Shown here piece by piece: positions 8,602-17,849 of a stretch of DNA of 64,000 nt. The position numbers and the translations under genes were made by a program. The notes under the pieces were generated by a model. It did not search any database and was not told the DNA's origin. It worked only from the letters and a program-made list of their open reading frames with translations. The stretch is from Woeseia oceani (GTDB lineage Bacteria > Pseudomonadota > Gammaproteobacteria > Steroidobacterales > Woeseiaceae), in NCBI RefSeq assembly GCF_001677435.1, contig NZ_CP016268.1:3895001-3959000 (forward strand), read 5' to 3'. Each line of letters begins with the position of its first letter. Within the stretch, counting starts at the first letter, position 1.

Positions 8602-10416
8602 ATGGGCTGGGGTCATCCATGGATACTCCTCGGCTTGATTCTGCCGCTTGCGGCAGCATTACGCATGCGACAAGCTCGCAGCCAACAGGCCACCGGTTAT
8701 TGGCCTGGTCTACTGCACGTCACTATTGCCGGCCGAAGCGTACGTTACGCCCGACCGTCACGCGTACACTCAACGACGCTCGTTCTGGTGGCAGTCTCTC
8801 TTTCGATAGTGGCAGCGAGCCGCCCGCAGTGGGGCGCACACCCCGAACAATCCTTCAAACAGACCCGCGAAGTCTTGATCGCGCTGGACTTGTCACGGAG
8901 CATGCTCACCGAAGACGTTTCGCCGTCCCGGCTTGAGTTGTCCAAACGTATTACCGGACAGTTACTCGACAACCTGCGCGGTGAGAACGTCGGATTGATC
9001 GTTTTCTCTGGTACGGCATTCGTTCAGGTTCCTCTGAGCCCCGATTATCAGATCATTGAACAGTTCATACCCAGCCTCAATCCGGACTACATGCCGCAAG
9101 GCGGATCGAATTATGCGGGGATGCTCGATGCTGCAATTGACGGTTTCAGCGATGCCGCCGATCAGGACCGGTACCTGTTCGTACTGAGCGACGGCGAGAG
9201 CAGCACGACCGGATGGGAATCCCGTCTCCCTGATCTGGCAGAGCGTCGCATTCATGTGGTGGCTATTGGTATAGGTTCGGACGACGGTGGATTTATTCCT
9301 GACGAATGGGGCGGCTACCTGATCGATCTTGACGGTAACCCGGTCCACTCCCGGCTAATGCCGGACAACCTTCAGGAGCTGGCAAAGCGTACTCGTGGCC
9401 TCTATCGCAACGGGAATGCTCTGGGACAGGTCGAAGACCTGCAATTGCTGCTATCAGAAACAGTCATTGCCGGCAGCCCGGGAGGCACCGCCACCGGCCG
9501 GGGCATTGTGCTTGTTGAACGCTTCCAGTGGTTTCTTTTTCCTGCACTCTTGCTTGGTTTGCTTAGTTTGTGGAAACAATTCAGTTCACGTCCGACTTCG
9601 CGGCAGGTTCGCCCCAAGTTTGACAGCAAGACTCACCAACGCGGTACCTCACCACTGCGGAAGTATCAGTCCGAAGCAACGATAATGGTCGCGGTGTTGC
9701 TGCTCGCAACCGCGAACGAGCCGCAGGCCCATTTTGATTCAGAAGCTAACTTCGACGTTCGTGCCGTGTTCGACAGTAATCCGGTCGAACGGGTTCGGGT
9801 AATTGCCGAGCACCTTGCTGAGTTTGATTACGATGCATTCGATCTCCGGCTCCTGGTAGAAGAGTCAATTCGCTATGGTCAGGATACTCAGCGCACCGGC
9901 GAAACTATCGAGGCTGGTGCTATTCGCGATGCCATCGAAGCGACGGTAATTGGTGAAGGCATTGATACCGGCATAGCGGATTGGCCTTATTACCGATCGC
10001 AGCTGAACAGCATGCTGGCTGTTGTCGAAGAAGCGGCCGCGGAAGAAAGCGCGAAGAGGGACCGCGATGAGAACGTGGACGAGGAGGACGAGACACCGGT
10101 AGTCACCGGGCAGAGCAGCCAGCAAACTGCCGAAGATTCATTTGGCAGAGGCGCTGCGGCCAAGACCGACGCGGCTCTCGGAGACCTGTCAGCCGACAAT
10201 GCGCCAACTGGAGAACGCGGAAAACGTCCCGCTCCGCAGAGTACCCGCACCGCAACTCTTAGAGAGTCCGCGAATGGGCGAAACGACAACGATCCCATTC
10301 TCGCCTTTTCGCGTAAGCGCCTCGAGGAAATTGCCCGCAAGGATTCGCCCGGTCGCGTGCACCAATTATTGACGGATGGAACCGTCCTTGAAAATCAGAA
10401 TAAATTCGACTGGTAA
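8602..10416 (+). CDS. VWA-domain membrane protein, BatB-like, with long C-terminal tail
   Basis: 604 residues. N-terminal membrane segments are followed by a von Willebrand A domain with an intact MIDAS start D-L-S-R-S (D96, S98, S100), then a membrane helix near residues 302-318, as in BatB of the aerotolerance-type operons. Known BatB proteins are about 330 residues; here roughly 270 more follow a further hydrophobic segment. The tail has an acidic stretch (E-E-D-E-T) and low-complexity Ala/Gly/Glu sequence, and looks partly disordered. The stop overlaps an in-frame ATG of the next gene (TAATG). With the MoxR, DUF58 and second VWA genes on the facing strand it should form the periplasmic part of a MoxR-type chaperone system. 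Confidence 0.85.
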   Translation: MGWGHPWILLGLILPLAAALRMRQARSQQATGYWPGLLHVTIAGRSVRYARPSRVHSTTLVLVAVSLSIVAASRPQWGAHPEQSFKQTREVLIALDLSRSMLTEDVSPSRLELSKRITGQLLDNLRGENVGLIVFSGTAFVQVPLSPDYQIIEQFIPSLNPDYMPQGGSNYAGMLDAAIDGFSDAADQDRYLFVLSDGESSTTGWESRLPDLAERRIHVVAIGIGSDDGGFIPDEWGGYLIDLDGNPVHSRLMPDNLQELAKRTRGLYRNGNALGQVEDLQLLLSETVIAGSPGGTATGRGIVLVERFQWFLFPALLLGLLSLWKQFSSRPTSRQVRPKFDSKTHQRGTSPLRKYQSEATIMVAVLLLATANEPQAHFDSEANFDVRAVFDSNPVERVRVIAEHLAEFDYDAFDLRLLVEESIRYGQDTQRTGETIEAGAIRDAIEATVIGEGIDTGIADWPYYRSQLNSMLAVVEEAAAEESAKRDRDENVDEEDETPVVTGQSSQQTAEDSFGRGAAAKTDAALGDLSADNAPTGERGKRPAPQSTRTATLRESANGRNDNDPILAFSRKRLEEIARKDSPGRVHQLLTDGTVLENQNKFDW

Positions 10417-10481
10417 TGACTCTGCAACGCACCATACGGTACCGTTTTCCGGATTGCCTGACTCGCAGGAGAGTCAACTCA

Positions 10482-11843
10482 ATGTGTCGACGACTCGGTG
10501 TAGTGCTGGCTGTGTTGGCAACACCAAATACCTGCGCAGCAGCCGCAGCACCGATGCTTCTTCCGGTCGGCACGAACGCAGTGCTGCCCTGGTCATTTCA
10601 CCCGGCCTGGTTCGTGTTGTTGCCCTTGCTGTTGACAGGTGCTGTATGGGCTGGCTGCGCCTGGAAACGTGCACTCAGCGAAGACCCTGACCGCCTCCGT
10701 CGGGCTGGCCTCAGAGAACTGAAGCACTTACTGGCGAGAGTGCGGCGATGCCGGACAGGGCCAGCGCCCGTACATCTGCATGCCTGGTTGCGAGCGGCGG
10801 CCCGTACCTGGAACGTTGGTGACGCGGCTCCGACCTGCGACCAGCTTGCTGATGCTCTTCGAGCCTGCAATACGGAAACGGGCCTTGCGCAACAATGGTG
10901 TGACCTCTGGTGTACGACCGAGCGATCCGTCTTCGCTGCCGAACAGCGCACACCGTCGAACTGGATCGATCGCGCAACGCTGGCAGCTACCGCAGTCCGA
11001 TTACCGCCACGGACTCATTGGTACCCGAACCGCATTAGTCACTGGCTGCCGGTTACCTTGGTTGTTGTGATTTTCATTGTCTCTGTGCCAGCGCTTTCGC
11101 TTGCCGGATCTGCAGAAGGGTCAACCGACAACAGCGAACCTACGAAAGCAACGCCTGCCGTCAACCAGGAAACCACAGCTTACGCCGCACAACAAGCGCT
11201 GACTTCGGCATGGAACGACTGGGCTGCCCATTACAATATCGCTATCGCTGCAATGCAGGCAGGTGATCCGGGCAATGCGCTCGGGCACGCAACGGCCGCA
11301 TTTGTCCAGCAGCCAGGATCGCGCGTAGTTCGAAACAATCTGCGAAATATCTTGCTGCAAGTTGAAACAGCAGACCCGGTACTGCACCGCTTGCTGTCAG
11401 GGTCCAGTGTCCAGCGCTTGCCGGTGTTGGCATCGCCCGCGGTATGGCAACGTGTCGCATTGCTGGCCAGTCTCATGCTTGCGGCCGGACTCAGCCTTGT
11501 GGTCATTACATTGTACCGCCCGACCCGTAGACGCCAGATACTGCTGGCGGGTTGCGGCATCGGTATGACTGGAGTTGTAATTCTTGGCGTTGCAGTCATG
11601 AGCTGGAAAGCTTATGGCAGCCTGAATAAGCCGACTGCAGCTATCGCTGTTCAGTCTGTGAACCTCAGTCCTGCTCCAACTGACCTTGTTCCCGAGGAAG
11701 AAACAATCCCTGTTCAACCAGGTAACATCGTCATTCGAACAGGCCGTGATTTTCTTGGCTGGCAGCAAGTAGAGCACGGTCGAGATCAGGGTTGGGTTCG
11801 ACACATTGCATTGCTACCGTTGTACGCCAGCGACGGCCCCTGA
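10482..11843 (+). CDS. membrane protein with TPR and C-terminal SH3-like segment, BatE-like
   Basis: 453 residues from the ATG at 10482, which has an AGGAG site 10 bases upstream and yields a signal-like N-terminus; an ATG at 10416 overlapping the previous stop would add 22 residues. Membrane segments lie near the start and in two later places. A region with T-S-A-W-N-D-W-A-A-H-Y-N-I-A-I-A-A-M-Q-A-G-D looks like a TPR unit, and the last 60 residues (V-I-R-T-G-R-D-F-L-G-W-Q-Q-V) resemble a bacterial SH3 fold. BatE proteins combine TPR and SH3 parts, and the position after the BatB-like gene agrees. I could not identify a BatD part with certainty. Confidence 0.65.
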   Translation: MCRRLGVVLAVLATPNTCAAAAAPMLLPVGTNAVLPWSFHPAWFVLLPLLLTGAVWAGCAWKRALSEDPDRLRRAGLRELKHLLARVRRCRTGPAPVHLHAWLRAAARTWNVGDAAPTCDQLADALRACNTETGLAQQWCDLWCTTERSVFAAEQRTPSNWIDRATLAATAVRLPPRTHWYPNRISHWLPVTLVVVIFIVSVPALSLAGSAEGSTDNSEPTKATPAVNQETTAYAAQQALTSAWNDWAAHYNIAIAAMQAGDPGNALGHATAAFVQQPGSRVVRNNLRNILLQVETADPVLHRLLSGSSVQRLPVLASPAVWQRVALLASLMLAAGLSLVVITLYRPTRRRQILLAGCGIGMTGVVILGVAVMSWKAYGSLNKPTAAIAVQSVNLSPAPTDLVPEEETIPVQPGNIVIRTGRDFLGWQQVEHGRDQGWVRHIALLPLYASDGP

Positions 11844-11861
11844 TCGGACGAGCATGGGAAC

Positions 11862-11891
11862 GCCGTGGCACACCAGACTGTGCACCACGGC
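11862..11891. terminator. hairpin between convergent genes
   Basis: Arms GCCGTGG and CCACGGC, with a further short ACA/TGT pairing inside, lie between two convergent stop codons. No T tract follows on either strand, so termination may be Rho-assisted. Confidence 0.4.
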
Positions 11892-11903
11892 AGTGCCCTC
11901 AGA

Positions 11904-13523
11904 CTATGGGTAGGTAACGTCCTCTCCGAACGGGTAGAACTGATCTAGTTTGAGATGCTCGTACTCGAGTGCCTCAAGACGAATTGTTCCGAGGAACGGT
12001 TGGTCAGGCTCGACGAGAAGTATGGTTTTTGCGTAGCCATTGTCATCAAAGCCGCGGCGAAAATGCACTCGCGACTTGATCGCTATGACACTGAAGTCAT
12101 CCGGGTTGAGGCCGATATCCAGGAACGATTCCGGATTCGTAACCTGATGGAGGTACGGACTGATCACGAGTACGTTGCCATCGCCGAATTTCACACTGAC
12201 CCACAACTGCGCTCCTGCTGCTCCTGTTCGACCGTTACGCGACCCGATACCCCCGCTTACGGTATGCACCGTACCGACAACCCGAACAGGATCTCCCGCT
12301 GAGACATCCAGTTTGCCACCAACCATCATGTCGAACGGATCGCCGGGTTTCACGCCGCGTTTGCGCAACGTCTCTATGGTTTCCTCGTCGGCCACTGTAC
12401 CGATGAGCGTGTTACTTAGCTTCTGCTTTATCACCTGGTCCAGCAGCCAGATCGCCGCACCCGAACGGTCGCTGTGATCAGCCAGGACGACCGGCACTGC
12501 ACCCGCGGTGATCGCTTCTTTGGCCATGCCGATACCGTCTGCGATGCTGTGCACCTCTGTGCCGTAATAGAGCTCCTCGCGTAATCGCCAGGCAGTTTGC
12601 GCCATGTCATCGGCAATGTGATTGGCCAGCTCTGGATCACCGTTGGTCATTACCTGGAAGGTCATGCCTGCGTCCACAACGTCGGCAAAGGCGAAGCCGT
12701 AGTAGAAATTCACGTACACGTCGGTTTCGCGGGCTTCCCAGACCAGCGCCCGTTGTACCAGGTCCATCCACGGCGAATTTCCTGTCCATTGCAGTACTGA
12801 CGGCGTAATGATCGGCGGTTTTCGCGTTGCGGTCGTTGGTACGTAGTCGCCACGGATGCTGCGGATTAAGGTGCGCGCGGCACGCTCGCCTTGCAGGTAG
12901 CCGTCATAATGCGGGTAGTATTTGATGGTAAAAGCTAGATTCGCATACCGCAGAAACTCTTCATCCTCATTACCATGAGGGTCAAACGTGCCGACGATAA
13001 ACGCATCCGGGCCGATAGCTTCACGAATTCTGCGAGCGATGATTGACTCGGGCTTAGGTATGCCACGAACACCCATAGCCCCATGCAGCGACAAATAGGC
13101 ACCATCGAATGGTGCCTGAGCCTTCAGGTCAGCAACCATTCTGTCCAGAAAATGCTCGAAAGCTTCTTTGGTAATCCAACCTGATCCGGATCCGCGCTTG
13201 GAGCCAAGTGGTGACTCAATACCAACGAGCTCAACGTTCGCGTGCTCTCTCGCCACTGTCACGAACCCGCCCATATAACCTCGAGGCGAGGAAGACAGTA
13301 GTGCCTCACCACGCGCAGGTGAGCCTTCATAAATGAAATCATCCGTTGTTGTGTCGTAGGGCAGGAACGTCACTGTTTCATGTGAGAAGCGCATACAGGC
13401 GATGCGTACCGGCCGGGTCGCCATACTTTTTCCTGACGAAGATAACTGTGCTCTGCCCGTCAGCGGCAGTGCAGCGGCTGCGGCACCCATCCCTATTAAC
13501 GCTTTGCGTCTTGCTATCTTCAT
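11904..13523 (-). CDS. exported M81-family (MlrC-like) metallopeptidase
   Basis: 539 residues, longer than the roughly 500 of most family members because of the leader. The N-terminus has a twin-arginine-like signal (R-R-K-A-L-I-G followed by an Ala-rich core to about residue 26), so export through Tat in folded, metal-loaded form is likely. The metal motif D-P-H-G-N is at D181/H183, and Y-P-H-Y-D at H205/D207, as in MlrC. MlrC cleaves the linear product of microcystin opening, but family members as a whole act on varied amide or peptide substrates. It begins 36 bp after the minus-strand VWA gene, so it may be read through from moxR. Confidence 0.85.
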   Translation of the reverse strand: MKIARRKALIGMGAAAAALPLTGRAQLSSSGKSMATRPVRIACMRFSHETVTFLPYDTTTDDFIYEGSPARGEALLSSSPRGYMGGFVTVAREHANVELVGIESPLGSKRGSGSGWITKEAFEHFLDRMVADLKAQAPFDGAYLSLHGAMGVRGIPKPESIIARRIREAIGPDAFIVGTFDPHGNEDEEFLRYANLAFTIKYYPHYDGYLQGERAARTLIRSIRGDYVPTTATRKPPIITPSVLQWTGNSPWMDLVQRALVWEARETDVYVNFYYGFAFADVVDAGMTFQVMTNGDPELANHIADDMAQTAWRLREELYYGTEVHSIADGIGMAKEAITAGAVPVVLADHSDRSGAAIWLLDQVIKQKLSNTLIGTVADEETIETLRKRGVKPGDPFDMMVGGKLDVSAGDPVRVVGTVHTVSGGIGSRNGRTGAAGAQLWVSVKFGDGNVLVISPYLHQVTNPESFLDIGLNPDDFSVIAIKSRVHFRRGFDDNGYAKTILLVEPDQPFLGTIRLEALEYEHLKLDQFYPFGEDVTYP

Positions 13524-13559
13524 TGCTTACTCCTCATTTTATCTCGTGAATGCAGCAGG

Positions 13560-14588
13560 TCAGGCCCGCTCGCCGACTTGTGTGTGAATACCTGCGCCGT
13601 ATGCGGCAGCCGCGAAAGTTGCCGTCCCGACTAGCGCGAACAGGACGAACAATTCGTGACTAACCAGCGGGGGGGCCGCATCGAAGGTGGTTTTCTCTGC
13701 CTGATCGATGCTTTCGAAGGCCTCCTTGATGGCGTTCTCATCGGTCGCGCGAAAGAACAGTCCGCCGGTCGACGAGGCAATATCGTCCAGTAACAATGTA
13801 TCGATTCGGGATTCGCGCTGTTCTGTGCCTATGCGATTGCCGGCATAGTCGAATATTGGTGTCGTTACCATGCCTTCGGCACCGGCACCAATGGTATAGA
13901 TCGCGACCGAGTCCGCGGCGGCCAGTCCGGCGGCCTGTCGTGGATCGATCGATCCTTTGTTGCTTGATCCATCCGTGAGCAGCACGATAAACGAACCTTC
14001 CCGCAGTTCGCCGTCATCTTTCCAGCCCTCGCGAAGCCGGGTTAGCGAGACAGCAATTGCATCGCCGATGGCCGTGCCATCCTCGATCAGACCGATCGAT
14101 AGTCTGGCGGTTTGTTTTCGTAGCCAGTCGTGATCAAATGTGAGCGGTGCGAAAGTGTACGCACGGCCTGCAAACACAACGACACCGATACGATCGCTGG
14201 GGCGCTCGTTTATGAAGGCCGATATGATCGGCTTCACAGCCTGCAATCGATTGGTAACGGTAGCGCCCCGTTGAAAGTCTTCCGCATACATGCTGGTCGA
14301 CAGATCGATCGCGATGATGAAGTCATAGCCGCGCATATTCTGATCTTCTGGCATCGTGAGGACCTGCGGTCGCGCCAGTCCGACAATCAACATTGTCAGT
14401 CCCAGATAGGCACAGGCAATTGGCCACCATGGCAGTGGTGTCACCCTCGGCACGTGCCAGTTCTGCGCTTCCGGCACTACGATCGCCGGAACACCTTTTC
14501 GCCGTCGGAGCAAGGCGACCAATGGCAGCAGAAGCAGCAACGCGAGCCAGGCAGGATCGTCGAATCTCCAACCGGCGATTTCGGTCAT
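13560..14588 (-). CDS. VWA-domain membrane protein, BatA-like
   Basis: 342 residues, the usual length for BatA. Two membrane helices lie in the first 75 residues, then a VWA domain with MIDAS residues D-L-S-T-S (D95, S97, S99) and L-T-D-G-S-S later, and a C-terminal membrane helix near residues 310-330. The gene starts 11 bp after the DUF58 stop. It belongs to the moxR-DUF58-batA unit; the MoxR ATPase is thought to act on such VWA proteins. The often present DUF4381 gene between DUF58 and batA is missing here. Confidence 0.9.
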   Translation of the reverse strand: MTEIAGWRFDDPAWLALLLLLPLVALLRRRKGVPAIVVPEAQNWHVPRVTPLPWWPIACAYLGLTMLIVGLARPQVLTMPEDQNMRGYDFIIAIDLSTSMYAEDFQRGATVTNRLQAVKPIISAFINERPSDRIGVVVFAGRAYTFAPLTFDHDWLRKQTARLSIGLIEDGTAIGDAIAVSLTRLREGWKDDGELREGSFIVLLTDGSSNKGSIDPRQAAGLAAADSVAIYTIGAGAEGMVTTPIFDYAGNRIGTEQRESRIDTLLLDDIASSTGGLFFRATDENAIKEAFESIDQAEKTTFDAAPPLVSHELFVLFALVGTATFAAAAYGAGIHTQVGERA

Positions 14589-14599
14589 GAACCCAAGAC

Positions 14600-15517
14600 T
14601 CAGGTATATACGCCACGGTGACCGTGGCGACGAAAGTAGGTGATCAGTTCCTGCAGCGGATCGTCGGTCCCGCAGATTGTCAGACGCTCATCGGAACGGG
14701 GAAACAGACGGGTAAAATGCGCGTCTCTCCTCTCTCGCCAGCGGGCATGAGCAGCTCTTTCAGAGGCTGAGGAGGTATTAATGGATACCAGCCGACCGGC
14801 AAGTGGGTCATACGCCGAGAGCCGGCCGGCTGCGGGCAGTTCAGTATCCCAGGGATCGTCCGCTCGCACGCCGACAGTCTGGTAACGCTGTTGCAACTCT
14901 TGCCATGGCTCAGGCATCGGTGATTGCGCAAACGGCCCCAGCCACAGTAGTACACTGCCGCGTGCTGCAGCCTTGCGAACGAGTGTCCAGGGCAACGTGC
15001 AGACGGCCGGCCCATCCAGGGGTGGTGGTTCCTGGCCCAGCAACTGCGCGACCAACCGCAGGATGCCACGACGACCCGGCAGTGCCCGCTGAATCCAATA
15101 ACCTTCAGGTGACCCGTACAGCAACATCACCCGATCGCGGTTTACGGAACTAAGCATCATCAGAAGCGCTGCTGCTTCCAACAGCGTATCGCGGCGAGTG
15201 CGCCCCGCAGAGCCAAACTGCAATGCAGGAGAATCTTCAAAAATCAGCACTACAGATAAGTCGCGCTCTTCAACAAATTTCTTGCGATATGGCTCGCCGA
15301 GTCTTGCTGTGACTTTCCAATCGATATCGCGAAGATCGTCACCCCACTGATACTTGACGACCTGGTCGAATTCCATGCCGCGTCCTTTGAATGCGGACCG
15401 GTAGTTGCCACTGAGACTCGTGTTCACCGCATGCCGCGCCCTCCATTCGAGCCGACGAATAAGGGCTGTCGGCGCCGCTGGTAGCGGCTTGCCGTCCCGC
15501 GAGATCGTTCCGTTCAT
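14600..15517 (-). CDS. DUF58-domain protein of MoxR operon
   Basis: 305 residues from the ATG at 15517, preceded by GGCGGAAG and 16 bp from the moxR stop; the longer frame runs back into moxR. It has the DUF58 signature G-R-G-M-E-F-D followed by W-G-D-D-L-R-D-I-D-W-K (about residues 46-68). The family is a VWA-like fold that accompanies MoxR ATPases. It probably works with the ATPase and the BatA-like protein in envelope stress or protein maturation; the exact client is unknown. Confidence 0.9.
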   Translation of the reverse strand: MNGTISRDGKPLPAAPTALIRRLEWRARHAVNTSLSGNYRSAFKGRGMEFDQVVKYQWGDDLRDIDWKVTARLGEPYRKKFVEERDLSVVLIFEDSPALQFGSAGRTRRDTLLEAAALLMMLSSVNRDRVMLLYGSPEGYWIQRALPGRRGILRLVAQLLGQEPPPLDGPAVCTLPWTLVRKAAARGSVLLWLGPFAQSPMPEPWQELQQRYQTVGVRADDPWDTELPAAGRLSAYDPLAGRLVSINTSSASERAAHARWRERRDAHFTRLFPRSDERLTICGTDDPLQELITYFRRHGHRGVYT

Positions 15518-15533
15518 TTGCCGGCTTCCGCCC

Positions 15534-16562
15534 TTACCTGAGACTGCCAGCAACGGAGCGCTCAGGCAGCGGTGTTTCCTTGACGATACCTGCCAGAATC
15601 TGGTCCGGTGTAAGACCAAGTGACTCAGCTTCATATGTCAGTCCAATGCGATGACGCATTACATCGGCAAAAACCTCCTGTACCAGCGCTGGCGTTACGT
15701 ACTCGTGATCTCTCAGCCAGGCCAGCGCCTTGCTGGCCTGATACAAGCCGAGGCAAGCGCGCGGCGAACCACCGTAGGCCAGGGGCTTGTGCGACATGCT
15801 GCTATCCACAGCATCGCCAGCCGCCAACTCACGCGTTGCCCGTACAAGCTCGACCAGGTAAGCCTGTACAGTGTCCGCCATGTGGACTGCATCGACAGTC
15901 TTGCGCAACTGAATCAACTCGGAGCCGGAGACTACCGCTGACACCTTAGGTGTCGACGACACCTGACCCCAGCGTTCCAGCATCTGCAGTTCCTCGTCAG
16001 CCGTTGGATAATCCAGCAGCAGTTTGAACAGGAACCGGTCCAACTGCGCCTCGGGCAACGGATAAGTTCCTTCTTGTTCCAGCGGATTCTGCGTGGCCAT
16101 GACAAGGAATGGTTCAGGCAACGGATACGTCGTGCCACCGATTGTTACCTGACGCTCCTGCATCGCTTCCAGCAGCGCACTCTGCACTTTGGCAGGAGCC
16201 CGGTTTATCTCATCGGCCAGAACCAGGTTTGCAAACACAGGTCCATGGTGCGGCGCGAAATGACCCTCACCAGGCGAATAGACCATTGTGCCAACCACGT
16301 CACTCGGCAATAGATCAGGCGTGAATTGAATGCGTTCGAACGAAACGCCTAACGCCTGCGCCAAAGACTTTACTAATAGTGTCTTCGCCAGACCAGGCAT
16401 TCCCTCAAGCAGAACGTGACCTCCAGTGAGGAGAGCAATTTGCAGCCGCTCAATCACCAATAACTGGCCGAGTACGGCCTTGCCGATCTCTGCCGAAAGC
16501 CCCGCTGACCAGGCCGCGCCACTTACCTCTGTCGATTCAGTGTCGATTACTCTGGAATTCAT
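15534..16562 (-). CDS. MoxR-family AAA+ ATPase
   Basis: 342 residues from the ATG at 16562 (an upstream ATG at 16604 is possible; neither has a strong ribosome site). The Walker A sequence G-M-P-G-L-A-K-T is at 54-61 and Walker B L-V-L-A-D-E-I-N at 113-120, followed by the MoxR phrases R-A-P-A-K-V-Q-S-A-L-L-E-A-M-Q-E and A-T-Q-N-P. It is a cytoplasmic ATPase that remodels client proteins, in an operon with the DUF58 and VWA genes. The LysR-type gene lies 183 bp upstream on the same strand. Confidence 0.95.
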   Translation of the reverse strand: MNSRVIDTESTEVSGAAWSAGLSAEIGKAVLGQLLVIERLQIALLTGGHVLLEGMPGLAKTLLVKSLAQALGVSFERIQFTPDLLPSDVVGTMVYSPGEGHFAPHHGPVFANLVLADEINRAPAKVQSALLEAMQERQVTIGGTTYPLPEPFLVMATQNPLEQEGTYPLPEAQLDRFLFKLLLDYPTADEELQMLERWGQVSSTPKVSAVVSGSELIQLRKTVDAVHMADTVQAYLVELVRATRELAAGDAVDSSMSHKPLAYGGSPRACLGLYQASKALAWLRDHEYVTPALVQEVFADVMRHRIGLTYEAESLGLTPDQILAGIVKETPLPERSVAGSLR

Positions 16563-16739
16563 CAAACTGTTGCCAGCACGTTTTCTACAGTCATGCCGCG
16601 CCACTGGCAGATTAGATTGGTTCCCAAGACTATCGACTGTGACACGTGCCGCTCCCTCCTGAACAATGTGCTATCTGTAATGGCTTTCGATAATAGGTAG
16701 CGAGTTCATGCACAAACAATGAATAAATGGGGCGTGAGC

Positions 16740-16756
16740 ATAACCTCAAGTTATTC
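16740..16756. promoter_or_regulatory. ATAAC-N5-GTTAT dyad upstream of moxR
   Basis: ATAAC CTCAA GTTAT is a 15-bp dyad overlapping the last codons of the LysR-type gene and about 180 bp upstream of moxR. Its shape is like a LysR-type box, but it is short and could be chance. Confidence 0.3.
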
Positions 16757-17849
16757 CCTGCCGATCTGCTCTGAATGCGTTTTTCATCTCGACCGCGCTG
16801 TTGCAGGGACACTCCCCACTCGTGCAGGCAAGACTGTGACTTCCGCCGTACGCAGGCGACGACAACGGATCGATGCTCGCTTTGTTATAGAGCATTGGCA
16901 TTTCAAGTACCGCCATCATCGCGCTTGACACTTCACTTGCGCATTCGAGAAAGCGCTTCTGTACGGAATTCAACTCGCATTCGTCGCGATACACGGCATA
17001 CAACGATACTGGAATGTCAGGCGCAGCCGGCCGGGCCTGAATTGTATCGTCGCCGTCACCAATCGCCGTAAAAGGATCGACCAGTGCGAGGCCATGCCCC
17101 TTCGCCACAAGTGATCGTGCCATTTGATATGTCTGAACGAGAATCGAGACTGTCGGCTGCGGCGAAAGGCTATCGAGATGAGATTGCAACTGCCCACCCA
17201 GCTTATCGCCGGGAGCAATGCCCACTATACGTCGCGCTGCGAGGTCCTCTATTGGAACTGGCTGACTGAGTTCGCAATCCGACCACCATCCGGACGGCGC
17301 AATGACCATCATGGACCCCTGGCACAGAACTTCGGAGCGAATCCCCGGATGATCAGGTTTCTGCAACGTCAAACCGATATCCGAAGCTCGAAGCAGAATC
17401 GACTCCAGCATTTCCTCAGAGTGCTGCGTACCAAGTTCGATACCGGCAGTCGGCATCACACGTTGCAGTCGAGTAACCGCCTTTGGAACAGTGGCTAACG
17501 CCAGACCTGGCGTACTAACGATCTTCAACCCACAGCTTTCCGAAGCCTTGAGATTGGACGCCAGCCGCTGAAGATCGCGAACCTCGCCTGATATCCGCTC
17601 AATCTGGTCTTGCAGGACCTCACCTTTGGACGTCAGTTGAAGACCGCCCCTCACCCGGTCAAACAGTGCGAAACCTAGTTGTTGCTCCGCCTGCTGCAGG
17701 CGCTTCGTGGCAGCTGGCTGCGATATGTTGAGCATATTAGCGGCACCAGTGAGCGTACCCGCGTGCAATACTGCCTCAAATATTTCAACGTGTCGGAGAC
17801 GCATGGTTGCTGCCGGAGGTCTTGAACCGGAAGGTTGTTGTCTGTTCAC
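16746..17849 (-). CDS. LysR-family transcriptional regulator
   Basis: 367 residues. The helix-turn-helix is near residues 15-75 (H-A-G-T-L-T-G-A-A-N-M-L-N-I-S-Q-P-A), starting at either of two in-frame ATGs (17849 or 17804), then the LysR substrate domain with the phrase V-L-C-Q-G-S-M-M-V-I-A-P-S-G. The protein is 50-60 residues longer than usual: after the expected end (M-A-V-L-E-M-P) it has a tail rich in Ser, Pro and Cys of no recognisable fold, possibly because an original stop was lost. It sits between moxR and the divergent NhaC/deacylase operon and could control either. Confidence 0.88.
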   Translation of the reverse strand: MNRQQPSGSRPPAATMRLRHVEIFEAVLHAGTLTGAANMLNISQPAATKRLQQAEQQLGFALFDRVRGGLQLTSKGEVLQDQIERISGEVRDLQRLASNLKASESCGLKIVSTPGLALATVPKAVTRLQRVMPTAGIELGTQHSEEMLESILLRASDIGLTLQKPDHPGIRSEVLCQGSMMVIAPSGWWSDCELSQPVPIEDLAARRIVGIAPGDKLGGQLQSHLDSLSPQPTVSILVQTYQMARSLVAKGHGLALVDPFTAIGDGDDTIQARPAAPDIPVSLYAVYRDECELNSVQKRFLECASEVSSAMMAVLEMPMLYNKASIDPLSSPAYGGSHSLACTSGECPCNSAVEMKNAFRADRQGIT

